Positions 10,346-20,985 of a stretch of 64,000 nt of DNA are shown in pieces. The translations under genes were made by a program, and so were the position numbers. Position 1 is the stretch's first letter; every line of letters starts with the position of its first letter. This DNA is from Oasisia sp. SBJ-2009 (taxonomy: Eukaryota; Annelida; Polychaeta; Sabellida; Siboglinidae): assembly GCA_964017155.1 (NCBI GenBank), contig OZ024867.1, positions 25,163,636 through 25,227,635 of the forward strand, written 5' to 3'. Under the pieces are notes generated by a model that worked only from the letters and a program-made list of their open reading frames with translations, did not search any database and was not told the origin of the DNA.

Positions 10346-13229
10346 TGAAAAAGTAGCCTTTTCCTGTATTTTTACTAGGGGATTGTATCCCAAATTTCTA
10401 CGTTCACCGGTGAAAGGTAAGTATTTTTAAGAAGACAAAATACAACGAATGCGCACGCGAACACGTGCGCGCGCGCACACAAACACACACGTGAAATGTA
10501 ACAATTGGCGCATGCGTGTAAGGGCACTGCAATGCCAGGAAGTTGCCTATTGCGCAGCTGCGGATTCTCACAATTACCGATCACGTCATAGCGGTTTCCG
10601 CCCAACAACGAGCAGGTTGTGAGATGTTTACGAAGTCGAACCGCAAAAGGTAAGTTCTGTTAATTTTCGTCGTTTTCTCCTCCGTCGTCTTTACTTGTTT
10701 GTTCTTGATTCCCTGACTATTTATTCGTTTCTGTGTTGCAGTAAACGGCCCGAGTGACATTGAGACGTGGACTACAAGCTCTACAATGCGTGCGACACGG
10801 GCATCGGATTGGAATTCGAAGAGGCATTCTTAGCGAACGTCGATCGAAAGGGAACAGGTGTCAGATTCGGATCAAGTTGACGAAGCGGCTGTTAAGCCTA
10901 AGTGCCAGTGACTTTATTCGTAACTACCGGACTTGAAATGATATGGTGTTACCCGGTGTAGATAGTTGTAATTTATTGTAGGTAACCATGGTCGGGAGGA
11001 GAGTAAACTCCTTTTGCTGTTAAAGCACTGGGAAATCACGCCTCCTCCCCGAAAGCGGTTGTAGGTTGGGTGGCCGGCTTGCAGATTCCTTCCATGGCTT
11101 ACCCGCCGTCAGCAACTGGCAGTTATTTTAGTAAGATATTGTTTATATGTTATCAAAATGACTGATTAATTGCTGACGGTGCCTTTTTCGTCATTCGATG
11201 TATTATTTCGTTAAGCAATAAAACTGAAAAACCAAAGTAGTTGTTTATTTCGAAGTGTTGTCCACTCGAACTAAGCGTGGTCGACTTACAAATAATAGAC
11301 ACGAACGAAATAACGAATCCCAAACGCACCGTGATAAACATTAAACAGGTATAATTTTTTTTATACAATCTATATTTAGCCTTGTAAACATTCTGACCGT
11401 TGAGATGTGTGCACGAACTTCGCAGTGTGACAACTCGCCGTGAATCATCATACATACGTTATACTCAACACCAGGAAGTCCGAGAAAACACCACGTCGGT
11501 TGTAACACAATATTTCGGGGACGGGTGAGCAAGTTAAGTTCGTAATATTACGTAAACCAGAACAGCGTATCTCATACACGCTTTCAAGCTGAAGTGCCCC
11601 CACCTCATATACGTCCCGCTACGGACATTCAGGTGATTTGAAGGTCGCCGCGAACAGGTATCAAAGGCATATCACATAAATCGAGTTTATCTACCATCAT
11701 TTCAAAGTCATTCCCTCCAACGAACAGTACAAGAGACTGTCATGTCATGACTGTCCATGGGCAGAGACTTCCAATGATCAGTCTGAATATGATGTGTCAC
11801 CGTCATGCCGTAATTTACTACTGTGCAATTTAGTTAATTTAAAATTAACAATATTTCCGTGTCTACTCGCCAGAGGTGCTCTAGGGTTGTGTCGACATCT
11901 GTTACTAATAGGCGACTCACCGGCAAGGTCGCAATCGTATTTTAATATCAAGAAATTATTTCGTTTCTGTGACTGTTATTTTGAGATGAGCTACTTGTAC
12001 TTTTATTTAAGAACATAATAAAACGTAATACGGCAGGGCTGCCTACTTGACAATGGCGTGAAAAACAAACCCTTGATCTAGGAAGAGTCGGAATAATTTG
12101 TTTTTAAATAGCGCCATATTCATAAAATTCATATATCGCTTTACGTAAGACTACAATTTACTTAATAACAACTTAACATAAACAATAAGAGATTACGACA
12201 ATCCTGCTATGTAAACACCAGTAGATAAAATGAAACACTGTTATGGTACAATACGGCAGCAAGTAGATCTTCATGGCAACGCAATCGCCGGGAAAGTCCA
12301 ACACCCGCCCCATCGTAGAATTGTTTTTAGTAAATCATTTTTTTTTAACATCGGACATTCCATTGTACGTTTAAAAAATCACAGAGGCTGTTGGTGTGAA
12401 CGTCTTCACTTAGGAATGCTGCAAAGTGTTCATATGTCACAACACAGACGCGAACACAGAGAAAGCCTAGAGACCACACAAGGGATGTGATGCATCCTGA
12501 ATAATGGTTGGACCTAAACCGTCAGTGTTGAATCGACGAACGGGGCCAACCTAACTCGCCGAGTCTAATGGCGCGGTCACATGAACAGGCTTCTGACTGT
12601 TTCTATAATATATTTTTTATTATGGTTCAGAATAGCCCGAAAGAAGGAAAGATGCTTTCCGCATACATCTAGCATCCTCCTGGAATCCTTTCCGAAAGCA
12701 GTTCGAACGGTTCGTTTGGTTTAATATCACAATTATATAATCAATATATGTACGCGCTTTATTTTCGTATTACTAATTTATTACTGTAACATTGTTTTAT
12801 TATTTATTTAGACACATCATTCATTTGAAATGCCAAAAAAATCATAACAGTCATGTAGGGGCCTACATTAAAATTATCAAACAAGGATGCATTGTTTGCT
12901 TAGAATGTTCCCAGTATGTCTAGAATGCTTTCACAACCGAGCTCCAGGAAAATTATTTTGAGCATACCCAACATGGTTTTCGACCGCACCGAATGTCTTT
13001 GGCCTTACGAACTGCTAGAACATTCACAGAACATCGCGAACCCAAACCGAATGTGAAAAGTGTTATTCGAGAAACGTTTGGAACTCCATACTTTTCAGAG
13101 TGACAGGGCCCTAACGAACAATGCAAAAACGGGAAAACGTACTTACAGACTACACTTTATTAATGTATCAATCGTTACGTACATAATGCACGTGGCTCCA
13201 CCAGGTGGATAACATGGTGAGACCTATAT
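10346..13229. other. Non-coding stretch, no supported gene
   Basis: About 2.9 kb in which I can support no gene. It contains a short alternating purine/pyrimidine tract (10450-10490, CG/CA-rich, potential Z-DNA), a splice-like pair (AAAAG|GTAAGT near 10649 and TGTTGCAG near 10741) without a convincing reading frame, and AT-rich sequence. Longer open frames at 11153-11532 and 11794-12490 show no recognisable domain and look random. Confidence 0.5.
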
Positions 13230-13528
13230 ACACGTGTATATATATATATATAACTATTTACACACATACATACATATACAGCAAATAGCGTCGTCCCGGC
13301 TTGCCATAAATAATTCATATTCGCATTCGCTACAATAAGTCTGGACAATGCTACATTCTTACTTAATTCCATCATACAGCCACTCAGTCTAATATAATTA
13401 CTGGTGTTTCTGTATACATATATATATACATATATATATATATACATACATATATATATATGCAATGATGTGACCGTTGCTATATATTGTATATATATAT
13501 ATATGCAATGATGTGACCGTTGCTATAT

Positions 13529-13569
<41 letters not shown>

Positions 13570-13582
13570 CACACACACACCA
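13230..13582. repeat. (TA)n-rich region with a 52-bp direct repeat
   Basis: Several TA runs. A segment beginning GCAATGATGTGACCGTTGC followed by a TA run occurs twice (about 13461 and 13504). Sequence from 13583 to 14394 shows no gene. Confidence 0.85.
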
Positions 13583-14394
13583 AATCACGACATTAATTAA
13601 TTAATCTCTAGTTACAATATTTGCACTGATAAGAAATATGAAACATGGCACTTTATTTTACCTTGGCTACATTGAACACTGTTACAAGTATCATAGCTAA
13701 ATCAAATAAATATTTTATAGTGTAACAACATCGAATATATTAGCATCATCACTGCATGAAATACATGATAGCACAATCACATTGTCTAGTGTTCGGGTGA
13801 TCATTCCTGGCAGCGAGACGATCAAGGCACAAGTGTTGGAGTTCACAGATGTGAGATATATTGACAAGATGACGTGATTATGTCATCAAGGTAACACTGG
13901 GGTTACATACAAATGATGTAGGTGCATCTGAAGGGAACACGCCACAGGATAAAGACAAACAGAAGATTGATATGAAAACAACACTTTAAGCATGTTTATG
14001 TTAACTGTATAGATTTAAGACATTCATGTTAATTTTCGTCTCACAAACTGAACTAACATACACAGTTTGCTATACATGTTTTTCTGATGAATTTACTTTG
14101 CTTTTACCACACAAATTACATATATAACTGGACAACTATAACATGCACAGTCCACGTCGTCCTTGGGAGACTTAGCTCACTGCTGATGCTACTAGAGCAA
14201 GTGTCATATGTCAACTACACCACCACACAACTGCCTCTAGTCCACTTATACACACCTGGAACAGTCTCATATTTACCTGTATATATAGCCCATTTACAAC
14301 AACATATCATATCAGAGACTATACCATTGATGCACACATTAGAGCACAGCACAGATGTAAGTAGTGCTGTCTCTTTCATATATAAAAGTAAAGG

Positions 14395-14722
14395 CAAGTT
14401 CTTATATGGCGCAGTATCCAGTCCTCAGGACCGTTCGAGGCGCTTTACACTTTACTTCCCTGACAGACCTGTTCACTCAGACACCATCACGGCTTCTCTG
14501 GGAAGCATCCAGCCATATGCTGCAATTAATGCGCGAAGGTTGCTCGTACACATATCCACCACTGTCTATAGTCAGGTACTCATTTAAACAGCTGAGTGAA
14601 CTGGAGTAATGTAGAGTGAAAAAAGTTGCCCAAGGTTTTAACGCCACAGCCAGGATTCGAACCCGGGTTCTCGTAGTCGAGAGTCCGAAGCTCTACCCCT
14701 GAGCCATTGCGCTCTACAAGCC
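14395..14722 (-). mobile_element. tRNA-derived SINE, minus strand
   Basis: Reading the minus strand from 14722, the head has a type 2 pol III promoter. The A-box-like TGGCTCAGGGGTAGAGC is followed about 30 nt later by the B-box GGTTCGAATCC, inside a tRNA-like T-arm. The acceptor stem pairs poorly, so this is a SINE head and not a functional tRNA. A body of about 240 bp follows, shared with the copy at 10135-10345, and ends in a GCGCCATATAAGAAC-type tail. Such tails are often shared with a partner LINE (family knowledge; the partner is not identified here). Confidence 0.72.
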
Positions 14723-15461
14723 ATTGCTCTCATATGTCTATAATGACAAAACAATATATAACTTTTTACAGCTTTCAATGATATTGACTGATGCATGGTG
14801 CAGTGTGTTGGTGTCAGACATAAAATGTTGTAAAACAGCTTAAAATACATGACAACACATCATCTGGATGTATTACTAAGTTATAACACCAACACCATGA
14901 TATAATATGTATGATATTAGCAGTTAAGGTCGATTATTCCATATGATAGCTATGACATACAATATCATATAAAAATCTCAAAATTACAACAACAATTTTG
15001 GGACAAATAAATACACCATGTATACTAGCATTTCAAATAAAAGGTATTCACATAATCATACAACCGAAACACACGCACGCACGTGCGTGCACACACAGGT
15101 CAAAACAGAGTACTGGCACACACAATTGGACTTAAAAATGCATAATTTACATTCAAAATGTTTCCATTCTGCAGCAAGAGGTAACTGACATAATGGCAAT
15201 CAAAGCGTGGACAACATTCCTCATGGTCAAGAGATGACAACATGATGATGATATCTTTTAGATTTAACTTGACAACCAACTAAATCCATGTATTGGTATA
15301 CAGGACACTTCAGCTATTCTGGGTTCTCTTAGGAAACAACACCATTCTCTTAGGAAGCAACACCATATTTACCTTGTAGTATAGTAATAGTACAGTTTAG
15401 TATGTGGTCATTACCAGAGCTATATAGCTAGCCATCAAAGTAAAATCCAGTAGAACAGTGT

Positions 15462-15539
15462 GTGTGTGGTGTGTGTGGTGTGTGTGGTGTGTGTGGTGTG
15501 TGTGGTGTGTGTGGTGTGTGTGGTGTGTGTGGTGTGTGT

Positions 15540-15573
<34 letters not shown>

Positions 15574-15826
15574 TGTGCGTGGTGTGTGTGTGTGTGTTTG
15601 TGTGTGTGTGTGGTGTGTGCATGGTGTGTACGTGGTGTGTGCGTGGTGTGTGCGTGGTGTGTGTGTGTGTGGTGTGTGTGGTGTGTGCGTGGTGTGCGTG
15701 GTGTGTGTGTGTGTGTGTGTGTGTGCGTGTGTGCGAGTGTGTGTGGTGTGTGCGTGGTGTGTGTGTGTGTGGGTGTGTGTGGGTGTGTTGTGTGTGTGTG
15801 TGTGCGTGTGGGTGTGTGTGTGCGTG

Positions 15827-15857
<31 letters not shown>

Positions 15858-15996
15858 GTGTGTGTGCGTGTGTGTGTGGGTGTGTGTGTGGGTGTGTGGG
15901 TGTGTTGTGTGTGTGGGTGTGTGTGTGGGTGTGTTGTGTGTGCGTGTGTGTGTGCGTGCGTGTGTGTGTGCGTGCGTGTGTGCGCGTGTGTGTGTT
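15462..15996. repeat. (TG)n / (GTGTGTGG)n microsatellite
   Basis: 535 bp of TG-rich repeats mixing GTGTGTGG octamers with pure TG. On the minus strand it starts 70 bp after the stop codon of the desulfhydrase gene, so it probably lies in that gene's 3' UTR or just beyond. The 200-residue Cys/Val or His/Thr frames across it are artefacts. 14723-15461 holds nothing else recognisable. Confidence 0.95.
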
Positions 15997-16065
15997 TACA
16001 CCCGCACTGGTTCACATGTACACCAGGTTCTAGTGTTACAATTGCACTGGTCCAGGTCTGCAAGG

Positions 16066-16208
16066 TCAGGTGGCCTCTTGGGCTGATGTGGTCAAAACGC
16101 AAAACGGTGGACTGTCCAGTTCTGGCCATGCATGACACTGGTTGCTAGGCAACCCAGGTACACAGAGCGCTTCATCCATGCGTCCATCGAACAAGCCAAA
16201 CACACCAC
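16066..16208 (-). CDS. D-cysteine desulfhydrase-like, terminal coding exon
   Basis: The last coding exon of a PLP-dependent D-cysteine desulfhydrase/ACC-deaminase family enzyme. These enzymes release sulfide, ammonia and pyruvate from D-cysteine, or deaminate 1-aminocyclopropane-1-carboxylate (family knowledge; which substrate applies here is unknown). The acceptor TTACTTTTCAG joins GT to the G left by the previous donor, regenerating the conserved His-Thr-Gly-Gly near the C-terminus. Translation continues VFGLFDGRMDEAL, a family C-terminal block, followed by about 31 extra residues rich in Pro/Ser/Cys before TGA at 16066-16068. This tail is longer than I expect for the family and could be lineage-specific. 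Confidence 0.85.
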
Positions 16209-16384
16209 CTGAAAAGTAACACTTGATAAATAACACAGACACAAGAGTGTCCAGAGTCTGAGATCTGTGCTGGTCACTAGGGCGGGTTACCACAATATCA
16301 ACATATTTCAGCAAATTGCAGCTTGTGCTACATACAACGTTTAGGATGCAACCAGGTCATTATAACTTGAGTGCAAGTGGTGCA

Positions 16385-17090
16385 ATCAACTTCCTGCTAA
16401 TAATTATCACCTCAGGTTGATTCTGGGCAACTTCCTGCTAATAATAACTGCGGGCTGATCCCAGTCAACTTCCTGCTAATAATGATCACCTCAGGTTGAT
16501 CCCGGGCAACTTCCTGCTAATAATGATCACCCCAGGCTGATCCCAGGCAACTTCCTGCTAATAATGACCATCTCAGGTTGATTCCGGGCAACTTTCTGCT
16601 AATAATGACCATCTCAGGTTGATTCTGGGCAACTTCCTGCTAATAATGACCATCTCAGGTTGATTCTGGGCAACTTCCTGCTAATAATGACCATCTCAGG
16701 TTGATTCTGGGCAACTTCCTGCTAACAATGATCACCTCAGGTTGATTCCAGGCAACTTCTTGTTAATAATGATCACCTCATGCTAATTTCATGCAGTTTC
16801 CTGCTAATAATGATCACCTCAGGTTGATTCCAGGCAACTTCCTGCTAATAATGATCACCTCAGGTTGATTCCAGGCAACTTCTGCTAATAATGATCACCT
16901 CATGCTAATTCCATGCAGTTTCCTGCTAATAATGATCACCTCAGGTTAATTCCAGGCAACTGCCTGCTAATGATGATCACCTCAGGTTGATTCCAGGCAG
17001 CTTCCTGCTAATAATGATCACCTCATGCTAATTCCAGGCAGCTCCTTGCTAATAATGATCACCTCAGGTTGATTCCAGGCAACCAACTGG
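16385..17090. repeat. 41-bp minisatellite, about 17 copies
   Basis: The unit contains CAACTTCCTGCTAATAATGA and TCACCTCAGGTTGATTCCAG. It fills half of the last intron (16209-17610) of the desulfhydrase gene. Variants alternate CAGGTTGATTCC with CATGCTAATTCC. Confidence 0.95.
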
Positions 17091-17610
17091 TTATAATGCC
17101 CAGTAAGACACAGTCACTTTTTTTTTTACAAATTTTACAAATATGTTTTACAGCTCAGAATAAATACACTTGTTTACAATGATTTTCAAGCAACACGGTT
17201 GCAAAACATCAAATATATACGGAATTACTAAATGCATCAAATTATATTAGGCTGATTGAATGGTACTTACAACGTATGATTAAGCTAACTGAGTAAGACT
17301 AGACTGAATATCAACAGAGCTTACTATTTATGAACATGTGACAAAAAGGCGACATTGCATAACTAAATCAGTCCCTTTGCATGGACTTCCAGTATACACT
17401 TATACATTTTTGACTTCACGGGATAACAGGCGAATGTCACTTCAATATAGAATAAGCTTAATGATTAAATAATTCATCAGGTGCACATTCTCACCACAAC
17501 CACATGAAACTGAATGACAGGTTTACAGAATCCAGTGAACAGTAACTTTGATGACAGCTTAGAAGATTCCGGAACATGTTGGACAAGTATTACATCATAA
17601 AGTACCTCAC

Positions 17611-17751
17611 CTGTGTGGAGATATAAGATACGTCGACCTTTGAACCTGGATGGATTGGCCTTGAGTTCTGCCACCATTCCAAGGACAGCCTTCCCTGTGT
17701 ACACTGGGTCGAGGATAATCCCAGTCTTCTCTGCCACTCTCCGTACGAACT
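17611..17751 (-). CDS. D-cysteine desulfhydrase-like, penultimate coding exon
   Basis: Acceptor TTTGACAG and donor CACACAG|GTGAGG bound a 141-bp exon that enters with two codon bases and leaves with one. It encodes FVRRVAEKTGIILDPVYTGK and then a GRRILYLHTG end. The (I/L)LDPVY(T/S)GKA block and the HTGG junction are hallmarks of D-cysteine desulfhydrase/ACC deaminase enzymes. The first base of the opening codon comes from the exon at 57717-57880, giving PEEL-E-FVRR across a 40-kb intron. The phase fit is exact. Confidence 0.9.
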
Positions 17752-17774
17752 CTGTCAAACACACGTCTCAGTGA

Positions 17775-18535
17775 AACACATCGTCAAACACATCATCACA
17801 CTGCATGATACAACACCATCAAACACATCATCACACTGCATAATACAACACCATCAAACACATCATCACACTTATGCAGTGTGATGATGTGTTTGATGAT
17901 GTTCAGTGAAACACTTCGCCAAACACATCATCACACTGCATGATACAACACCATCAAACACATCATCACACTGCATAATACAACACCATCAAACACATCA
18001 TCACACTGCATAATACAACACCATCAAACACATCATCACACTGCATGATACAACACCATCAAACACATCATCACACTGCATAATACAACACCATCAAACA
18101 CATCATCACACTGCATAATACAACACCATCAAACACATCATCACACTGCATAATACAACACCATCAAACACATCATCACACTGCATAATACAACATCATC
18201 AAACACACCATCACACTGCATAATACAACACCATCAAACACATCATAACACTGCATAATACAACACCATCAAACACATCATCACACTGCATAATACAACA
18301 TCATCAAACACATCATCACACTGCATAATACAACACCATCAAACACATCATCACACTGCATAATACAACACCATCAAACACATCATCACACTGCATAATA
18401 CAACACCATCAAACACATCATAACACTGCATAATACAACACCATCAAACACATCATCACACTGCATAATACAACACCATCAAACACATCATCACACTGCA
18501 TAATACAACATCATCAAACACATTATCAAACACAT
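17775..18535. repeat. 35-bp minisatellite with an inverted junction
   Basis: About 20 copies of a 35-bp unit containing CATCATCACACTGCATAATA. The array starts about 25 bp upstream of the acceptor of the 17611-17751 exon, inside the giant intron. At 17852-17898 the array flips orientation for one unit, making a perfect 20-bp stem (CATCAAACACATCATCACAC and its complement) around a 7-nt loop. Confidence 0.95.
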
Positions 18536-19506
18536 TATGCATAATACAACATACAAACTTTATTCATGAATAAAGTGTTATTGTATTGTATATCAACCAG
18601 TGTTAAGACATGATAAACAACAGGGTCAATGAAGTATGTCAGTAACAGACAATTTGTGGATATAGCGCAACCTATGCTGCTTTCTTTCACCTCCTACACA
18701 TACATAGCTTCATGCAAACACCCATCCACCCGTCATTTGGATGGGTAAAACAGTTGTCGACGGGTAGAAATATGTGTGGACGGGCCAAAAATGAAGGAGC
18801 AAAAAAAGGAAAGATCTTCCAAAACCATATTCGCTGTCAGTTGTGTCTCAAAATGGTGTCACACGTGTTTTTGTCCATTTCACACATTTAAAGTTTGTAA
18901 ACTAGCTTAACAGTTAACATCCATGAGTCAACCAAAATATGTGACTGGCAATCATTTGGTCCTGCATAAAGCTCTGCTCCTAGCAACTATGTGATGTACT
19001 GGTACTCACAGTACACACAAGGTGATTGTAACATGGCATTAGGCCCCAATGTACCAGGATGGAATCAAATGCAAATACATTAGAAAATGTCGTATTTGCA
19101 CATACATTTGACAGCCACTAAACCCACAGCTTTATTGGGACAATGACAGCTGTCACCTGGCAGGGCAATGAAAATAAGCTAAAAACACATTTGACACCTT
19201 AGCCACGCAGCAGTCCAGGGGGTGAAACTTGAGAGCGTATTAGGGGTGGCAGAGAAGTTGCCCCATCAACACTAATAAACATAAATTAAACGAGGTATGA
19301 AATATGCCTATATAGTCAGTCTATATATTTTTGTTCTGCGGGTCATAGCCACCCAATGGCAGACTAGTGCAGCCCAAAACCCACCATTCACCAGGGGGCA
19401 GCACAGGGCTCACGGTCCAAGCTGTGCTTTTTACATTTCAGCGAGATACATTGTTTAGGTGATCAAGTGTTTTATTTTACGCAGCGACAGTAGTCAAATC
19501 TAAAAC

Positions 19507-19613
19507 ATGGCAACGTCAAAGGATTATGGTTATTGGACACTAAAGGCTTTGAAAATAGAACTTCAAACACGGAAGGCGAAAAGAACAGGGAAAAGGGCGG
19601 ATCTTGTGAAAAG
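19507..19613 (+). CDS. SAP-domain protein, exon 1
   Basis: ATG at 19507 opens MATSKDYGYWTLKALKIEL and continues with KRTGKRADLVKR to a strong donor AAAAG|GTGAGT (35 codons plus 2 bases). Residues about 10-40 fit the SAP motif (LKxxELxxRxxxxxGxxxDLxxRL), a short helix-turn-helix-like module that binds AT-rich DNA. Similar SAP-led N-termini occur in multicopy invertebrate proteins carrying recombinase- or transposase-like domains (memory-based), so this may be a repeat-family gene and not a single-copy host gene. It lies on the plus strand inside the desulfhydrase giant intron. Exon 2 is split by a retrotransposon. The upstream 18541-19506 has no recognisable gene. Confidence 0.7.
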
Positions 19614-19801
19614 GTGAGTGAGTGATAAATAGGCCTTGTTGACGGTTGTCTCAGACTCCATCATATAAAAGGGGGGCCAAAACGGGGGAGGGGTGTGCAC
19701 TATTAGGTATACTGATACCACAGTGTCAAAATTTACCTCCAATTCTGAAGTTCAGTGTATGTTTATTTTTTAAATGTTTTTTTGTTTACATTTGTTTCCA
19801 G

Positions 19802-19876
19802 GCTTGAGCACTATGACGGGAATCTCAACTTTGGCATGGAAGCACAAGAAGACGAGAACCCATACACGATTGTCAC
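19802..19876 (+). pseudogene. SAP-domain protein, exon 2 (5' piece, cut by BEL insertion)
   Basis: Acceptor TTGTTTCCAG supplies the G that completes the Arg codon begun in exon 1. Translation is LEHYDGNLNFGMEAQEDEN and then PYTIV. The frame runs into the long terminal repeat of a BEL/Pao element at 19877. GTCAC (19872-19876) immediately before the element is repeated immediately after it (27509-27513), and the same reading frame resumes there. Exon 2 was therefore one continuous coding exon before insertion. In this assembly the gene cannot make its normal product unless the element is spliced out. Confidence 0.8.
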
Positions 19877-20149
19877 TGTAGCGATCGCCGAAATGGGCGA
19901 TAATATAGAATTTAACGTTCCGATGCCAATAAGGTCTAGATGTTTAGTTTATGCATTCTGTAGACACCTTCTAAAAAGTGAAAAGGGCCATTCAGAGCAA
20001 AAGCATAACAGATAATATTAACTCAGGACCCATGTAAGACCACAACAGTTTCACGGTGTCAACATTCCATGCACGCAAAAATAAACATCAGTATATCAAG
20101 AAACATCTATGGTCGTCATTCAATCAATATAATGGGTCACGGAGTTACA
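19877..20149 (+). repeat. BEL/Pao 5' LTR (internally deleted)
   Basis: 273 bp, begins TGTAGCGATCGCC and ends GGAGTTACA. It is nearly identical to the 3' LTR except for a missing segment of about 230 bp and a further 11-bp difference nearby. It contains AATAAA at 20080-20085. Confidence 0.92.
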
Positions 20150-20238
20150 GTGAAACTCGTCGTCTTCGCAAGGGACACAAAGTGACAACACAAGAGTGTT
20201 AGATTGGAACGTTCTTGAATCATATAGACATGAAATAA

Positions 20239-20985
20239 GTGAATTTGTTGACAATGGCTGACCTTGCAGAAGCGGGAGGTGACAAAGAACCAGGAAATCT
20301 GACCAAAGAGGTAGGTCAGGACACTGTCGGTAATGGTGAAGAGCCACGAAGAGGAGAACGGAAGCGTGTTCTCACAGACAAGGCTAAGAGGAACAAAATT
20401 GAGCAGCTGTCTTCAGAATACTGGAAGGCTCAGAGAAATTTCAACAGGCTAAAGCGTGGCGTGCAGGTCATGCTTGGTGAGTACAGTACACCACAGAGGC
20501 TAAAAGAGATCATAGACGATATTGAAGAGGATTATAGGAGCATCTTAGATCTCTATGAAAATCTGAGAGAAGTGTCAGAAGCCGCACCCGAACAGGAAAT
20601 CCGGAAAAGTATCGATCAGCTGAAAGTGGATAAAGATCAACTTCAGGCCGAAGCTACCCGGAGATTGATTGATATGGAGGATGGCGGTTCTCATCGTTCA
20701 TCTCTCTCGAGGCGGTCCAAGTCATCTCTTCGATCTCGGAACTTCGGTAGGTCAAGCATCTCTTCCAAGGCTATGGACGCTGAGGCAGAAGCTGCAGCCT
20801 ATAGAGCCGAGTTAGCGGCTCAAAGAGAAGAAGTCATCAAGCAAGAAGAGCTAAGGCAACTTGAGCTAGAAATGGAGAGAAAAAGAGAAGAGTTAAATCG
20901 AACGCACACGGAAAAATGTCTTCGGATCGCAGAAGCTAAGGCAAAGAACTTGATCGAGAGAACCGGAAATCTAACTCAGTCTTGA
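20239..20985 (+). CDS. BEL/Pao N-terminal gag-region ORF (coiled coil)
   Basis: A 248-codon ORF starting MADLAEAGGDKEPG. It is highly charged: a Lys/Arg/Glu-rich region with heptad-like leucines (about residues 45-130), a Ser/Arg stretch (SSLSRRSKSSLRSRNFGRSS) and a second Glu/Arg coiled coil near the C-terminus (EELRQLELEMERKREELN). It ends at TGA 20983-20985, overlapping the start of the main gag-pol frame by four bases in a -1 relation. BEL elements normally encode this region fused to gag, so the overlap is either a programmed frameshift or a small indel. The sequence cannot tell which. Confidence 0.75.
   Translation: MNLLTMADLAEAGGDKEPGNLTKEVGQDTVGNGEEPRRGERKRVLTDKAKRNKIEQLSSEYWKAQRNFNRLKRGVQVMLGEYSTPQRLKEIIDDIEEDYRSILDLYENLREVSEAAPEQEIRKSIDQLKVDKDQLQAEATRRLIDMEDGGSHRSSLSRRSKSSLRSRNFGRSSISSKAMDAEAEAAAYRAELAAQREEVIKQEELRQLELEMERKREELNRTHTEKCLRIAEAKAKNLIERTGNLTQS

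Noticed and set aside
10624..10930. Two-exon gene with GTAAGT donor at about 10649 and TTGCAG acceptor at about 10741
   Set aside because: The splice sites look good, but the joined frame stops after about 12 codons. The protein-like stretch DYKLYNACDTGIGLEFEE is in a frame with upstream stops and no start.
14640..14720. Functional tRNA gene on the minus strand
   Set aside because: A and B boxes are present, but the acceptor stem pairs poorly and the sequence continues into a SINE body shared with another copy.
15428..16148. 200-codon His/Thr or Cys/Val ORFs
   Set aside because: TG/CA microsatellite translations overlapping the desulfhydrase terminal exon and its 3' side.
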